Made by a program: the position numbers and the translations under genes. Positions 1 through 12,349 of a stretch of DNA of 64,000 nucleotides are shown piece by piece; the stretch's first letter is position 1; every line of letters begins with the position of its first letter. Below the pieces are notes generated by a model. The model ran no database searches and was not told the DNA's origin. It was given only the letters and a program-made list of their open reading frames with translations. The stretch is from NCBI GenBank assembly GCA_951230915.1, contig OX579633.1, forward strand, positions 24,958,574 through 25,022,573, read 5' to 3'. The stretch is from Antitrichia curtipendula (Eukaryota; Streptophyta; Bryopsida; Hypnales; Leucodontaceae).

Positions 1-3000
1 TTTTCAAAGTATAGTTTTGGGATATTGAAAATTAGAATTTTGGGGGCATTTTTAAAGAGCACCAATGGACATTTAATTGTTGAATATGAGATTTTCATTT
101 TATGGGCATCTAGTACATGTCCAAGACAATGTATGGACCTCCGTTTGGCCTCCCAAAGCTTCATCTCCTTCAATTGAGAAGTACTAAAAGAAATGCAAAA
201 AATAAGAACAAATAATGTTGATTGATCTTTCCAATCATTTCATTTGTCTTGCAATTAATGATTGCATAGATGGAGGGGGAATCACTACTCAAGGTTGTTT
301 TGCTAGTCTCCAAAAGCAATTGAAAGCCAAATTCGACCTATTCCAAGTTTCCAATATTACAAATTGCAACCAGAAGATCATTTTGGGACAAAAAATTAAA
401 GCCAACAAGAAGATCATTATGGACGGAGGGAGTACTTTATTAAATTAATGATTTTGTTGCAACATTATTGACTTTTGCAAGGGTTGATAGAAGGTGCCTT
501 TGGTGATTGTAGGATTTCAATTGCCATCACAAACAAATAAACAAACAAAACAAAGTAAAAATAAAAATATTGACAAGATGTCGTGATCACCGAAGCATTC
601 TCTTATTCATTAACCTATTGCCTTGATGGTTCTTCATTAGCAATATTCTCAACAACATTCTCTGAATTTTGTTGGCAATAAATACTTTGAAAATAATTTT
701 TTAATCTCCACCCAATTTTTTCCAATTTTGTTTTAACCTTAGAAATTCAGTATCTTGCTCCATCAATTGGAATGTTGTTAACTCACTTTTGGACACACAC
801 ACCTTTCCTAAGGGCTCTCTAATGATACCAAGTTTGCCCATGTTGACTTGACATTTAGGAAATTCCAATGTACATCTCAAACATACAAACAAGCAATCAA
901 TTTTTTTTAATAGTATACACTAATATGCCATGTGTTGTTGTCACAACCATTAACATGCCATTTGTAATTGCCACAAAAATGATGATTAAATCCTTTACAA
1001 AATTTCCTTTCATAACTATTTTTCAATCCTTTAAATATGGAAAATCACATTTAGTACCAATGTTTAAATATCATGTGCTCTATCAATTTTTGTATTAAAT
1101 TTAAAAAAAAAAATTTGTTTGGCATTCAAAAAGACTAAAAAATATAGGCAAATAAAATTGAATGTAAAAATAAAAGCAAAGTAAAGGTGAAATTAAAGTA
1201 TTGCCGAAAATCATTTCTATATTAAAATTAAAAATATCAACTCAATGTTGCGGTAGTTGAAGTATTCTATATCCACAACTATAGTCCAATGGATGATGGC
1301 TCTCCGCAATTAATTTTCTAATTTCCGATGGAATTAAAACTTCAAAACTCTATATATATCACTCGCATTTGTCGAAATGATGCAAAACTTGGTTTGAGCA
1401 TACCTTGTCTTCAAGGGCATTCTAATTGTACTAAGGGCGCCCATGTTGGTTCATTGGTTGCCGAGATTTCAACATATATTACAAACAAAACAAAAGAATC
1501 ATTTGTTTTAATAGTATATAGACTTATAATACTTTTTGGACTTCAAAGTGAGAATGCAAGGTAGAAAACAAAGGATGACTTTACATATAATTCTACGAGC
1601 TTGCAAACAATCCTATTCATTTTTGCAAATAGCCAATTCAAAATAACAAGCTTAAACAAACTTATCAATATTTATTTCAAATAAATATATTTAAAATATA
1701 ATTGCAATGATTCCTAAACCTGATTGTGAGGATCGGCATTTCCTTGTCAAATAATTACTTAAAGTTGGCAAATGTGATTCAATAGATGCCTAAAAATAGA
1801 AAATTTATTTTTTTGGAAAAATGATATCTTCATAATATTGGCATCTATTTTTTTTAATTGTTTGCCAGCCACCCATACCACTAGGTACAATAATGTAAGC
1901 ATATCATGTATGACCAAGTAATAATACAAAACTTCACATATTACTTGATTGGGTTCAAATTTCTCTTCAAAAATTTAGGTGACCAACAATAGATGTCATC
2001 ATTAGTATAGTTTCCAATAGCATGTTTTTAAATCAAAAACAAATGTTTTATTATGTCAATCTAAGATTTATGTAGACTTTTATACCAACTCACTTCTAAT
2101 CTAAAGATATGTACACTAAATAGGGGTATTAAGGGGATCAAAAAATTGAAGGGACTTAATGTGGAAAACTGTAGATGTTTGAAACATAATGTACAGTCTC
2201 CGAACACTTCAGTTACTACCGATGTACAACAAAGATAGATATTTATATAGTGTGTACTATCAATTAATTAGTATGGGTCCCCTTAAAATCCCTATCCAAT
2301 GTAGTGTTCTATTTCAAGTTTCTATATCTAAAAAAATGGAATGGCGTGTAGTTTTGGCTTCATTTATTGAAATCATTTTTAATTGAGCATAAACTCCAAA
2401 AAGACAAAGTATTAAAGCTTTAAACAATAAATCATGCAATTTATCTTATAAATACAAAAATAAATAAAAATATCACCCATTCAATTTTAAGATGCTTCCA
2501 ATATTTGCACAATATAGATTTTAAAATTCTTTGCCAACATTCTAAGACCATGAAAATAAATTCACCAAAAAGCTAACTTCTTAATTGCAAAATTTCCCTT
2601 CAAGAGTGTTTTTCAAAAAGACAAGATATTTTATATTATCAATTACTCTAATTTGAATTTGGTATTCTAAATTAGAAATCTTTTTAAAGAAAAAAGCATT
2701 AGGATAAAATCCACAATCATTTTGAAAAGGAATTCACAAGTTTTTGTTTCAAATTTTAATCATTTGGTAAATAATGGTTAGTACAATGGTAGATCAACAT
2801 GATGTATGTGAAATATAGATTATATGATAGTTTACAACTTTTGTTGCAAGTCATGGTTAAACTATTTTTATAAGTTGAATGTCCAAATACATCTTCACAA
2901 ATTTGAAAATTTTGAATATCTCCATTCTTCAAGGAACTAATTTCATCAAAGCGAGTATAAAAACAAATTGAATGGTGTCACAACAAACAACAATTATAAT

Positions 3001-3202
3001 GACAACAAACAACAATTATAATGAAGAAATAAACCTAATAATATGTACTACACATAAAAGTATATAAGATTTGAGGAATTAATAATACATATTGGAAAAA
3101 GATCCTACAAATTATATACCTTGTCTAGCTTTGAGTTTTGTTATTTTGTGACCCTAGGAATTTAGACACCTATGTTGTAAGTATTTATACTATAGATACC
3201 CA
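1..3202. other. AT-rich intergenic region, no gene seen
   Basis: Very AT-rich sequence with many short A and T runs. The few open stretches are under about 80 codons, have no recognisable motifs and no splice-site context, so I treat them as chance. I see no RNA gene or clear transposon end before the CACTA-type element at 3203. Confidence 0.6.
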
Positions 3203-3416
3203 CACTACAAGAGAAAGGGGTGTTTAAAGTATAGTCCTAGAGATAACATTTTAAGTAATGACCTTTTTAGGGGATTTTCAATAAGAATTTACAAGTAAAA
3301 TTTTACTAGAAAGACACAAATATCTTGTAAATTCTTACTGAAAATCCCCTAAAAAGGTCATTACTTAAAATGTTATCTCTAGGACTATACTTTAAACACC
3401 CCTTTCTCTTGTAGTA
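3203..3416. mobile_element. CACTA-type MITE (214 bp foldback)
   Basis: Two arms of 92 nt (3204-3295 and 3324-3415) are reverse complements with one mismatch and enclose a 28-nt loop. The left end reads CACTACAAGAGAAAGGGG, the classic terminus of CACTA (En/Spm) transposons; the right end carries the complementary motif with its last base changed. The trinucleotide CCA stands immediately outside both ends (3200-3202 and 3417-3419), the 3-bp target duplication expected of CACTA transposase. There is no coding capacity, so it is non-autonomous. The near-perfect arms imply recent origin, and a transcript would fold into a long hairpin. Confidence 0.85.
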
Positions 3417-3599
3417 CCACTAATAGAAAAATCTGCAACAAAAGCAATAAAAAACTATTGTTCACACCTATTGTTTTGGTTGCATTGTACTGGTCAAAAT
3501 TACATTGAAATATGTTGATCATTTCTATCGTTTTGGTCAAATTTGAAAACTTAATTAAAAAAAATTTAAATAATTTTTTTTTCCAAACATGTTTTTATA

Positions 3600-3775
3600 A
3601 ATTGCTTTGTTGCCTGAAAAATCCGGGCAGCCTAAAAAATAAATTTATTTACCTTCCACCATATGGCAGGCCACCCGGGCAAGCCCGACAACGTGGCACA
3701 CGCCGCCCACAAGGATTGAACCTTGAACTACAAAGATGAGGTACAAGAGTTCTAACCAATCCACCACGCACAACA
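3600..3775 (-). repeat. Possible tRNA-derived SINE or tRNA relic
   Basis: On the minus strand, 3775 to about 3710 resembles a degenerate tRNA head: GGATTGGTTAGAACTC looks like a D-arm/A box, and about 30 nt further GGTTCAATCC is close to the pol III B-box consensus GGTTCRANTCC. A GC-rich body (about 3710-3600) follows, unlike the surrounding AT-rich DNA. The T-arm pairing is imperfect, so it is not a functional tRNA. A SINE head fits; a decayed tRNA pseudogene is the alternative. Confidence 0.35.
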
Positions 3776-3814
3776 CCATATGTCTAAGTTTTTCAAATGT
3801 TTTTTGTTTGCTTT

Positions 3815-4175
3815 GTAAATTCAGCAGATTTCAGAGGCCAGTTTAGCATAGTAAAACAACTTTTTTGAAAAAACTTTGAACTAACAAAAGTAGTAAAATC
3901 AAGCCAAATTTCACCTACAAAAATCCGTTTGCGATTTTAAGTCTCCAATAGAAGGATATGAACAAAATTCAGAGAGAATGTTTAAAAATGTCAAAATAAA
4001 TGTCCCTTTCAATCCCTCTCTGAACTTTGACTATAACTTTTGAATGAAGGATCAAAATTGCAAACGGATTTTTGTAGATGGAATTCAATTTGACTTACCA
4101 ACTTTTCTTAGTTATAAGTTTTTTCAAAAAAGCTGTTTTACCATGCCAAAATGACCGCCAAAGTCTGCTGAGTTT
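3815..4175. mobile_element. Foldback element, family FB, copy 1
   Basis: Imperfect inverted repeat of about 360 bp. The left arm (from about 3818) and right arm (ending about 4174) share in reverse complement a CAGCAGA motif, an AGCATAGTAAAACA-like segment and a stretch around CAAACGGATTTTTGTAG. The same arms recur at 32970-33337, showing a dispersed family. No coding potential. The arms have diverged by many substitutions, so the copy is old. Confidence 0.6.
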
Positions 4176-5792
4176 AAAAAACACCGAAATGTGAATGATT
4201 AAGTTTTAAGAAAAAAATTCATTGTAGAGTACCTCCAAGAAGTCTTGCAACTCCACTATGAAGTCTAATAACAAATATGTGCAATAAACTTCTCAAAATT
4301 ATTATTAGTTTTGGCAAACAAATTGAACCATCATGCTCAAAAGTATAGAAGTAGACATAATACAGGGGTCAATTAGTAAAATATAATTACAATTTAGAAA
4401 TACCTATTTAGTAAAATTTGGAAAAGCAACACCTTGACATTAAATTCTCTCTAGTGTAAAAAATTTCTTGGATAATGTGAATTTTTTCACAAAGTGAGAT
4501 GAACATATTAGTTTTTCTTAAATCTTTTCACAATAAAATTTGAAAAATTCATCACTAATATTTTACAATCAATGCTTGTGTAATACAATGAAAAAAATAT
4601 AGAACAATTTATGAAAAATGGAAATTTTGATTTTTGAAAGTGAAAAATTTGGTGTGTTGATCAAGATTGTATAAAATAATAAATTTAATAGGATAGTTCT
4701 AATAGTACATTCTTAAAATGATAGTATATTCTTCATGCCATCCAACAATCTACATAAGGAATCAGAAAAGCCAAATGGTATTACAAAAAATGAATAATTA
4801 AAGAGTAAGATTTGGGCAATCACAATCTTCAGATTTAAAGATTTCCACAACATTTTTGAAATTACGTTAGTAATTGTATCATTTGATGTTTAGTCTTTTT
4901 TCAAATTCCAAATTGTTCCTCATAAAATCCTCAACACCTAAATGCCCAAGATTTTTTTGAGTTTCTTGGAATTTACTCTCTATTGAACAAAAAGCCAACA
5001 TTTTAATAAGTTACATTAGTATTTTTTGAATTGGAACAATACAAATTCAAATTTGACATATTAGCAATCACATCAAAAAAATATATATATAACAATTCCA
5101 CTTATAGATTGGAAGATTATAATGTTTGATAGAATTTTAAAAATGGAATTAGATTCTAAAGATTCCAAAAAGATTCTATATTTCCTAAATTATGTTAAGT
5201 CGATCATTGTACTACTCAAACCAACATAAAATAGGCATCATTTTGTTGATTTTCACAAAATGTTCAAAAATAAGTAAAAACAGTCATTCCAATGCTCTAA
5301 ACAATAGAAATCAATTGTTTTTTCTGTTGTTTTGGTCATGATTTTGAGTAGTGACCTTCCATGAATATAGCATAACTATATTATAGATACCTATGTTATA
5401 GGTGTTTATGTTATAAACACCTTTGATGATTTTAGGGTATCTACTTATACCTCGGCTCTAGGCTTATATGCTAATATGCTTGCATTTCTATTTTTCACAT
5501 AATATTGGCCTAGCTAACAAAATCGGCACTTTGTGTTGAATATTTAATTAAAGTTGAAAATATAAATTTTGTTGATGTTTAAAGTAGGATTACCCTTTTT
5601 TAATGCAACTTTTTACCATATCATTTATTTTTTTATTAAAAAAAAAATTTGGTTTCTATTTTTTGAATTATTTTTTGCCAACCGCCAGTTAAGTTATAGT
5701 GGCAACGTTTAGGTCAAAATTGATTTACAACTTCATGTATATAGAGTTCATTTAGCAAGTATTGAGCGGACATGTGGTTCTTTGGACAAAGC
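4176..5792. other. AT-rich intergenic region
   Basis: No gene, RNA or clear element seen. Around 5370-5470 there is a short stretch of TATAGATACCTATGTTATAGG-like units resembling, in reverse complement, the array at 54.66-54.95 kb. Confidence 0.5.
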
Positions 5793-5796
5793 TTAA

Positions 5797-7314
5797 CCCC
5801 TAAAGTTCCAAGGCCATTTTTCCATCAAAAACCACTCAAAATTGCCATTTCTAGAGCAAAGAGCAAAAAAACAAATTAATGTTTTTTTTGCATATTTAAC
5901 CGTAGGATCTTGTACTAGACTAGTATAAAAATGTGTAGAAGAAATTTCAGAAATTTTGACCATGTAGATTGCAATATATTTGCATTTAAAGTGAAGGAAT
6001 CTAATTTTTTTGCACCTTGCTCAACTACATTTTGGGGCTTTGAACCTTTTTAACTTCAAATTTTTGCTCTAATGATTTTGTATTTCTAATATTATATAAT
6101 GAAGAATTGAGTTGAGAATCTAGAATTTAAAAAACAAACAAAAAAACACTTAGTTATCACTCATTAAAAAATTGTTAAGTAGAAGTAGGTTCAAGATTGA
6201 AGGAAATATTAAATCATTAATAGCTCTAAGATAGAATTGAAATATACTAATCTCAGCGGTGAGATTGTTCTAGCAAGAAATCTTGACCTTTTGAAACTTC
6301 TTTTTATAAAAAAGTTGTTAAAATTGAGTTCAGAAATGAATCCTATAAGTTATTTTTTCAAAAAGATGCTCTAATTGCCCGAAAAATAAGATTGACCATA
6401 ACTTTTGTATAACAAATCCAAATGGGATCCTGGGGATGTCGCTTAGTGTATCTATAGTATACCATTTGCGGCTAAATGATCTTTTGACCTCCTATTTACT
6501 TTTTAATAAACTATAATTTTAGCCTACAATTTTGAGCATTGTTTAATCAAGACTATAAGATTCTATTGCCAAAATCTTCAATCCAAATAATATATGAAAT
6601 GATTTCTAGAGAAGGTTGAAAAATGAACTAAAATGACATGTTTTTCAACTCAAGTATTTATAGAGAACACATTTAGACAACCATTGCATCAATATTCAAG
6701 AAATATAAACTTTCAATAGAGACTCATTTTTGAGAATTTTTGTGTCTTTTTTTAAACAATTTTTTCTTATTTAATATAGAGGTGTGAAAGTTATTTTTAG
6801 CTTTATAATGTATCTTTTTACTTCAAAAATGTATATCTAATTATAATTTACATATAAAATTATCAATAATTCATAACGTAAACTTTCAAAGTAGGTAAAT
6901 CTACTCATATTTTTTTCTTTTTCTTTTATTTAGATTTGAAAAAGTAAATAGAGGGTCCAAAATCCTCGCCACTCGTGGGTTGTATAAACGCATAGAGTGA
7001 CCTCCCGGAGAATGGAATGAATAAAAGCTTCCCATGTAAATAAAAATAAAATCTATATGAAAAAAATTTAAAAAAAATTTAATTTAAAGTTTTTTTGAGG
7101 ATTTTTTTCTGCCCGCCGAACTAAAATTTGGGGTTTTTGTGCCATAACTTTTGCTCTTGGGCACCGATTGAAATAAAAATTACATTTTCGGAAAGCTAAT
7201 GTAATTCTCTAGCTTCACAAAAAAAAAATTCAGAAAATCACAAAAAATATTGAGACCGTAGGAGCCTGCCCAAAATCCATTTTGTTCCCCAAGGGGACAA
7301 TGGGACTTTAGGGG
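5797..7314. mobile_element. TTAA-flanked piggyBac-like MITE, subfamily A, copy 1
   Basis: The element begins CCCCTAAAGTTCCAAGG and ends GGGACTTTAGGGG, with TTAA directly outside each end (5793-5796 and 7315-7318). This matches piggyBac biology: precise TTAA target duplication and CCC...GGG termini. The first 100 bases (CCATTTTTCCATCAAAA and ACCACTCAAAATTGCC) recur in copies at 8425, 58617 and, degenerate, near 34.2-34.5 kb. No transposase reading frame. At 1.5 kb it is longer than its relatives and may hold another insertion. Confidence 0.65.
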
Positions 7315-7318
7315 TTAA

Positions 7319-8420
7319 GGTGTACTAAATTCCTTGGACTATTTGATTGATTTTAACAATAAAAGTAAACCTACAAAATTTTGAAGCCTCTACAATTAAT
7401 GCTTCATAACTTTGAATGTTCTTTCATTTACAATGCATTAGTTAGTTAGCCCTTTCCATTCCATCTCTTTCATTTACAATGCATTAACTGTTACCTAGCC
7501 CTTTCAACTCTATGTCTTTTATTTATAATGCATTAATCCCTAAAAGATCAAATGTTCAAATTTTGAACAACAGATGAATGCAAATATGTCCCATGCAGAC
7601 AATTTTTTCATCCATCTAAATAGTTGTTGATTCTTGTCTAGTTCTATTAGATTTGTAGGTCATAGACTTTCAAAACTTTACTTGCAAATATTATATTGAT
7701 CAAGAGGCACAAGTATATCAGACTTTAGAAAATGATTTTTTTAGTTTGAAAAATGTCCATTAAAAACAACTTGAATAAAATTAAAACTTAACATTTTGAA
7801 CTTATCAAAAAAAATCTTAAATAACTACAAATATTTAATCAACAAACAGTTTTGAAAGGAATTTTAAATTTTTGGTTTCAAATTTTATTGGAAAATAATG
7901 GCTTGTTTTATAGCAAATTTGATTGTATTATTAATAAAATTTGACCGTTTTAGATACAATCTATGGATCTTATTTTACAATTTATGCTATAAAGTCATCA
8001 TGAAATAATTGTTTTAAGTTTTATTTTATAATACATAAAATAATTTTGGAAATTTAGACTACCACATGGTCTTTAATCACCAAGGACCAAGACAACACAA
8101 TGCGTCTTCTTCAAATTTTCAGTGACAAAATCTTGGTAGGGTAAAACAAATCTCAATAATTTATAAATTAGAATCTTATAGAATAACATACTTGTTGCAT
8201 TTTTTGATTCCTAAAATGTAAAAAGTATTTAAATTTTCATTTAGAAAATATTAAAAAATGAGCAAACATAATATTTTTCCAATAAAAAGAATAGTAGGGA
8301 TGGAAATTTTCTTTTGGATCATTTCTAGTCTTTACTATGCACAAAAAAATTGGGTCTAGAGATTTTTTTTAAATTTGTATTTTTAGAAATTAAAAAAATA
8401 AAAAGATCAATCTAGTGTGA
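7319..8420. other. AT-rich intergenic region
   Basis: No gene seen. Around 7390-7530 the phrase CATTTACAATGCATTA recurs three times in diverged tandem form. Confidence 0.5.
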
Positions 8421-8424
8421 TTAA

Positions 8425-9305
8425 CCCTTGTAGAACCGAGGCCTTTTTTTCACCTAAAACCACTCAAAACTGCCATTTCTATTGCAAAGAATTTTAAAAA
8501 TTGAATTTTTTTTTTTTTTTCCGTATTTAACCATAAGATCTTACACCTAACTAGTATGAGAATTTGTGGAATAAAGTTCAAAATTTTTTACTACACATGT
8601 TGCAAGATATTTGTATTTAAAGTATAAAAAAAACCCAGTTTTTCTGCACATTGCGAGACTAGGTTATTTGACTTTGAACCTTCTTAACTTAAATTTTTTG
8701 CACTATAGAGTTTTGAGGTTTAAATCTTTATGGTGGGGAATTGAATTGAGAGTCTAGGAAGAAAAAAATTCAAAAGATTAATTTTTATTCTTAAGAAAAA
8801 CGTTAAGTAGAAATAGGTATGAAATAGTAGAAAAATATAAATTATTGATATATCTAAGATGGAATTAAAACATACTATTCCCAATGATAAGATTATTCTA
8901 GAAAACAAACTAAATCACTTGGAACTTTTTTTGGAAATGTTGTAAAAATTGCATTCAGAAATGAATTCTACAAGTTGTTTTTTCAAGATGATGCTTAGAG
9001 TGCCCAAAAAATAAGATTATCCATAACTTTCACATTACCTATCCAAATGACATGAATCAAAGCTTTCTATATAGACAAAAATATAATATATGAAAAAAAA
9101 AATTGTTGCTCATTTTTCCTTGTTTTAAGCTTATCTAGGTAGAACTTTTGTTTCCAAACACTAATTGAAAAAAAAATTATATTCTCACAAAGATAATCGG
9201 TTTGTCTATCTTCCAAAAAGAAATTTAAAAATCATGACAAAAATTGAGACCGAGGTACTTGCTTGATATCTAATTTGTCCTCAAAGGGACAATGGTCCTT
9301 TGGGA
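8425..9305. mobile_element. TTAA-flanked piggyBac-like MITE, subfamily A, copy 2
   Basis: Starts CCCTTGTAGAACCGAGGCC after TTAA (8421-8424) and ends GGACAATGGTCCTTTGGGA before TTAA (9306-9309). The interior follows copy 1: the ACCACTCAAAACTGCC segment near the left end, the CTAGTATGAGAATTTGTGG segment, then the GCTTTCTATATAGAC and AATTGAGACCGAGG segments near the right end. 881 bp, non-coding. The right-hand TTAA is shared with the next element. Confidence 0.65.
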
Positions 9306-9309
9306 TTAA

Positions 9310-11203
9310 TCCCTGAAGTTTTTTTACTTTGTTTTCATCAAAATTGCTCCAAAACTATCCTTTCTATTACAAGTACCAAATTTTTCTTAAATCATGATTA
9401 TTTGGATACATATAACCATAGGTTCTTGTAGTACACTAGTTGAGAAGTTATGGAAAAAAATTCAGAAATTTCCATAGTGTAGATTGCAAGATATTAACGT
9501 TTGAAGTGACAAAAATCCTTTTGGGGGCTGTACAAAGAGAAGGGCAACTGCACTGCACAAGGTTACATTTGTATGAAAAAATGTTCAAAATGGTGGTTCT
9601 TTTTTGGATTCATTCTTCAAGGCAAGTTGGGTACATGCTTGAAAATTTTCAAATCATTTGGAATTGTACAACACATAGGAAAAAAATAATAACTAGAAAG
9701 AAGTAGAGAATCATTCAAAATACAAAATTGATAAGAATTTAGTTATGGACATGAAAAATACCATTCCCAATGGTAGAAATGTTGTAATAAACAATCTACA
9801 TCCTATGATTTTATTTTTTCTCCAAAATACTGAAAATTGAGTAAAAAAATAAAGGACTTAAAGGTTTATTTTAGAGTAGAGATTCCATAATTGTCTACAA
9901 ACTAAAACTCCTCATTACTCTCATCTCATCAATCAAAATAGAATGATTCAAAAGCTTTCCATGTATGTATAAATCTAGAAAACCAATTTCAATTTTTTTT
10001 CATTTCTAGAAAAATGATATTTTAAGAATTTTTTTGAATTGCCAAGGCTACCCGCAATTTAACCCCTAAAGGACCAAACACCATTTTTTGACAACATAGC
10101 GATTTTGGGCAGCTCACTATGACCGGAATTTTTCTTTTTTTTCTTTGAAATTTTCACATAAGATGTGCCCGAGGAGTAGCTTCAAGTTCCAACAGTTTTC
10201 GTAACTTTTGACTACATGGTTAAAAAGTTATTGCATGATATGTCATTTTCATTGTTCGGCGGGCAGCCGGGGCAGCAAAAAAAACTTCTTTAAAAATCAC
10301 TTTTAAAAAAAACTAAAATTTGAAATTGGTTCTTTAGATTTATATGTACGTGGGAGGCTTTGAATCATTCCATTCCGATCAATGAGTCAAAAGTTATGAG
10401 GATTCTTAGTTTGAGGGTAGTTATGGAATCTCTACTCTAAAATAAACTTTGAAGTCCTTTATTTAACTCAATTTTCAATATTTTTGAAAAACAAAACAAA
10501 ACATTGGGTGTAGATTGTTTATTACAACATTACGATCGTTGGGATTGGCATTTTTCAATTTCATAAATAAATTCTTGACAATTTAGTGCTTTGAATCATT
10601 CTCTACCTCTTCCTACTTACTATTTTTTTCCTATATGTTGTACAATTCCAAATGATCTGAAATTTTTCAAGCATGTAGCCAACTTGCCTTGAAGAATAAA
10701 TCCAAAGAGTAACCATCATTTTGGACATTTTTTCATACAAATGTGACCTTGTGGAGGGCAGCTGCCCGTTTTTTCGCAGGGACAAAAAAAGGATTTTTGT
10801 CAATTCAAACGCTATTATCTTGCAATCCACTTGGTGGAAAATTCTGAAATTTTTTCCACATCTTCTTAAACAAGTTTACTACAAGATCCTACGGCTACAA
10901 GTGTCCAAAGATGTTTTTTTTCTAAAATTTGGCACTAGTATTAGAAATGGCAGTTCTGGAGCGGTTTTGGTGAAAACATAGTCAAAAACCTTTAGGGGTT
11001 AAAGAAAGTTACATATCATACAATAACCTTTTAACCATATAGTTAGAAGTCATGAAAATTGTTTGGGCTCGAAGCTACTCGAAGCTACTCCTTAGGCACA
11101 TGCGTGAAATTTTCAAAAGCAAACAAATAAAAATCTAATTGTAGTGAGCTCCCCCAAATTGCTATATTACCAAAAAAAAAAAAAAAATTTAGTCCTGTAG
11201 GGG
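9310..11203 (-). mobile_element. TTAA-flanked piggyBac-like MITE, subfamily B, copy 3 (split by copy 4)
   Basis: Left end TCCCTGAAG after TTAA (9306-9309), right end CCTGTAGGGG before TTAA (11204-11207). It is interrupted at an internal TTAA by copy 4. Removing copy 4 and one TTAA joins 9310-10058 to 11003-11203, giving about 954 bp that aligns along its whole length, in reverse orientation, with copy 4 (936 bp). Non-coding. The short open stretch at 9440-9706 also appears in reversed form in copy 4 at 10603-10830 and is repeat sequence, not a gene. Confidence 0.75.
10063..10998 (+). mobile_element. TTAA-flanked piggyBac-like MITE, subfamily B, copy 4 (nested)
   Basis: Begins CCCCTAAAGGACC and ends CCTTTAGGGG, bracketed by TTAA at 10059-10062 and 10999-11002. 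It lies inside copy 3 in the opposite orientation. The host sequence resumes without loss after the second TTAA, which demonstrates a 4-bp TTAA duplication. 936 bp, no transposase; movement would need a transposase encoded elsewhere. Confidence 0.8.
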
Positions 11204-11207
11204 TTAA

Positions 11208-11786
11208 CACAATATCTTATTTTTTTTTTTTCCAATAATCTTTCAATCAAATTGAAGCATGTTTGAATTATTCTTTGCATCATTTGGTTTTGAATTCATT
11301 GTGGTGGAAACTTTGAGGATGATTCCTATTTTGGACACAAAGGATGCTGATTTGTTTGTTGGGGTTCCGTTAGCCAATCGCTGTCGCCTGGCTTGTCAGA
11401 TGTTTTTTCAGATGCGGGCTGCCTGGTGCAATAAATAACTTAACCCCCTTTTTAAGTGTTGATGGCCCACATGGGCCTACAATTTAGGGGTTTAGGGGAT
11501 TTAGGGCATGAATAAGATTGTATTTGGCAAATTTGGAATGGTTGCTTTGTGGGTATAATCATGAATAAAATTTATAAATTTTTTAGGGACTGATCTGACT
11601 CAGCATGAAAATTTTATGCAAAGTGTTGTTTCCTTGTGTTTCTATGTGTACATCAAACAAAGACAAAGGAGTACTAGTATTTTGTGAAGCTCCAATGTAG
11701 TGCATAGTAATACAAACCAAGGGCGACAACCTCTTTTCATTGGATTGGATTGTGACTGCCCACGATGGTGCCGGGCCATTTAGTGG
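11208..11786. other. Intergenic region
   Basis: Nothing recognisable. Contains a few GC-richer words around 11360-11410 but no reading frame with known motifs. Confidence 0.45.
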
Positions 11787-12208
11787 GTAAGGTAGGAAGC
11801 TCTGAAAGCGAGCACCTAAGGGCTGGTCTGCCTTTTTCATGTGGTTTCTCGGATGGGATTATTTTCAGCTCATTTTTCAAACAAAGAAAAATAGATTTTG
11901 ATTGTAACACAAGTCGTTTCGTATTTTTTGAAGCATTTTTTTTTTATTACTTATGAATTTTCAAACAAGATGAGTCATAGGTCCCTATTTATGACCCTAG
12001 GTCTTTCATAAACCGTTCACATGCAACTTCTAGAAAGAAATGGGGGAAAGCAAAGAGAATGATTGGCTCTTGCTATAAATAATATTTTTTTTACCGATCC
12101 ATTTGGTGACTACAGAAGGTCCATTTAAAGACTACCTCACGTCCATTTCAGGCGAGTCTATATGGGCAATTCTAAATGCCTGCTCGCTTTCAGAGCCTCC
12201 TACCTTAC
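11787..12208. mobile_element. Short DNA element with 28-bp terminal inverted repeats
   Basis: The 28 bases at 11787-11814 (GTAAGGTAGGAAGCTCTGAA onward) are the reverse complement of 12181-12208 with one mismatch. The 366-bp interior is AT-rich and non-coding. No target duplication can be read at the edges and the superfamily is not identifiable, so the element call rests on the inverted repeats alone. Confidence 0.45.
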
Positions 12209-12349
12209 TCTCAAGCTGTGTGAGATGTGAGAGAAAGGTGATTGGATGTTGGAGTTGTCAGTAGTTTTCTTGTGCGGTTTGGGCAATTCTTTAGTTGTTT
12301 TTGGTACTAAGTTTTGGCAATCGCACAAGTCTAAAGTCGGGTGGCACGA

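Noticed and set aside
215..448. 77-codon open stretch in the AT-rich left flank
   Set aside because: No recognisable domain, splice context or coding pattern; expected by chance in this length of sequence.
9440..10981. Similar short frames at 9440-9706, 10603-10830 and 10721-10981
   Set aside because: They are the same repeat read in opposite orientations within the nested TTAA elements, not a gene family.
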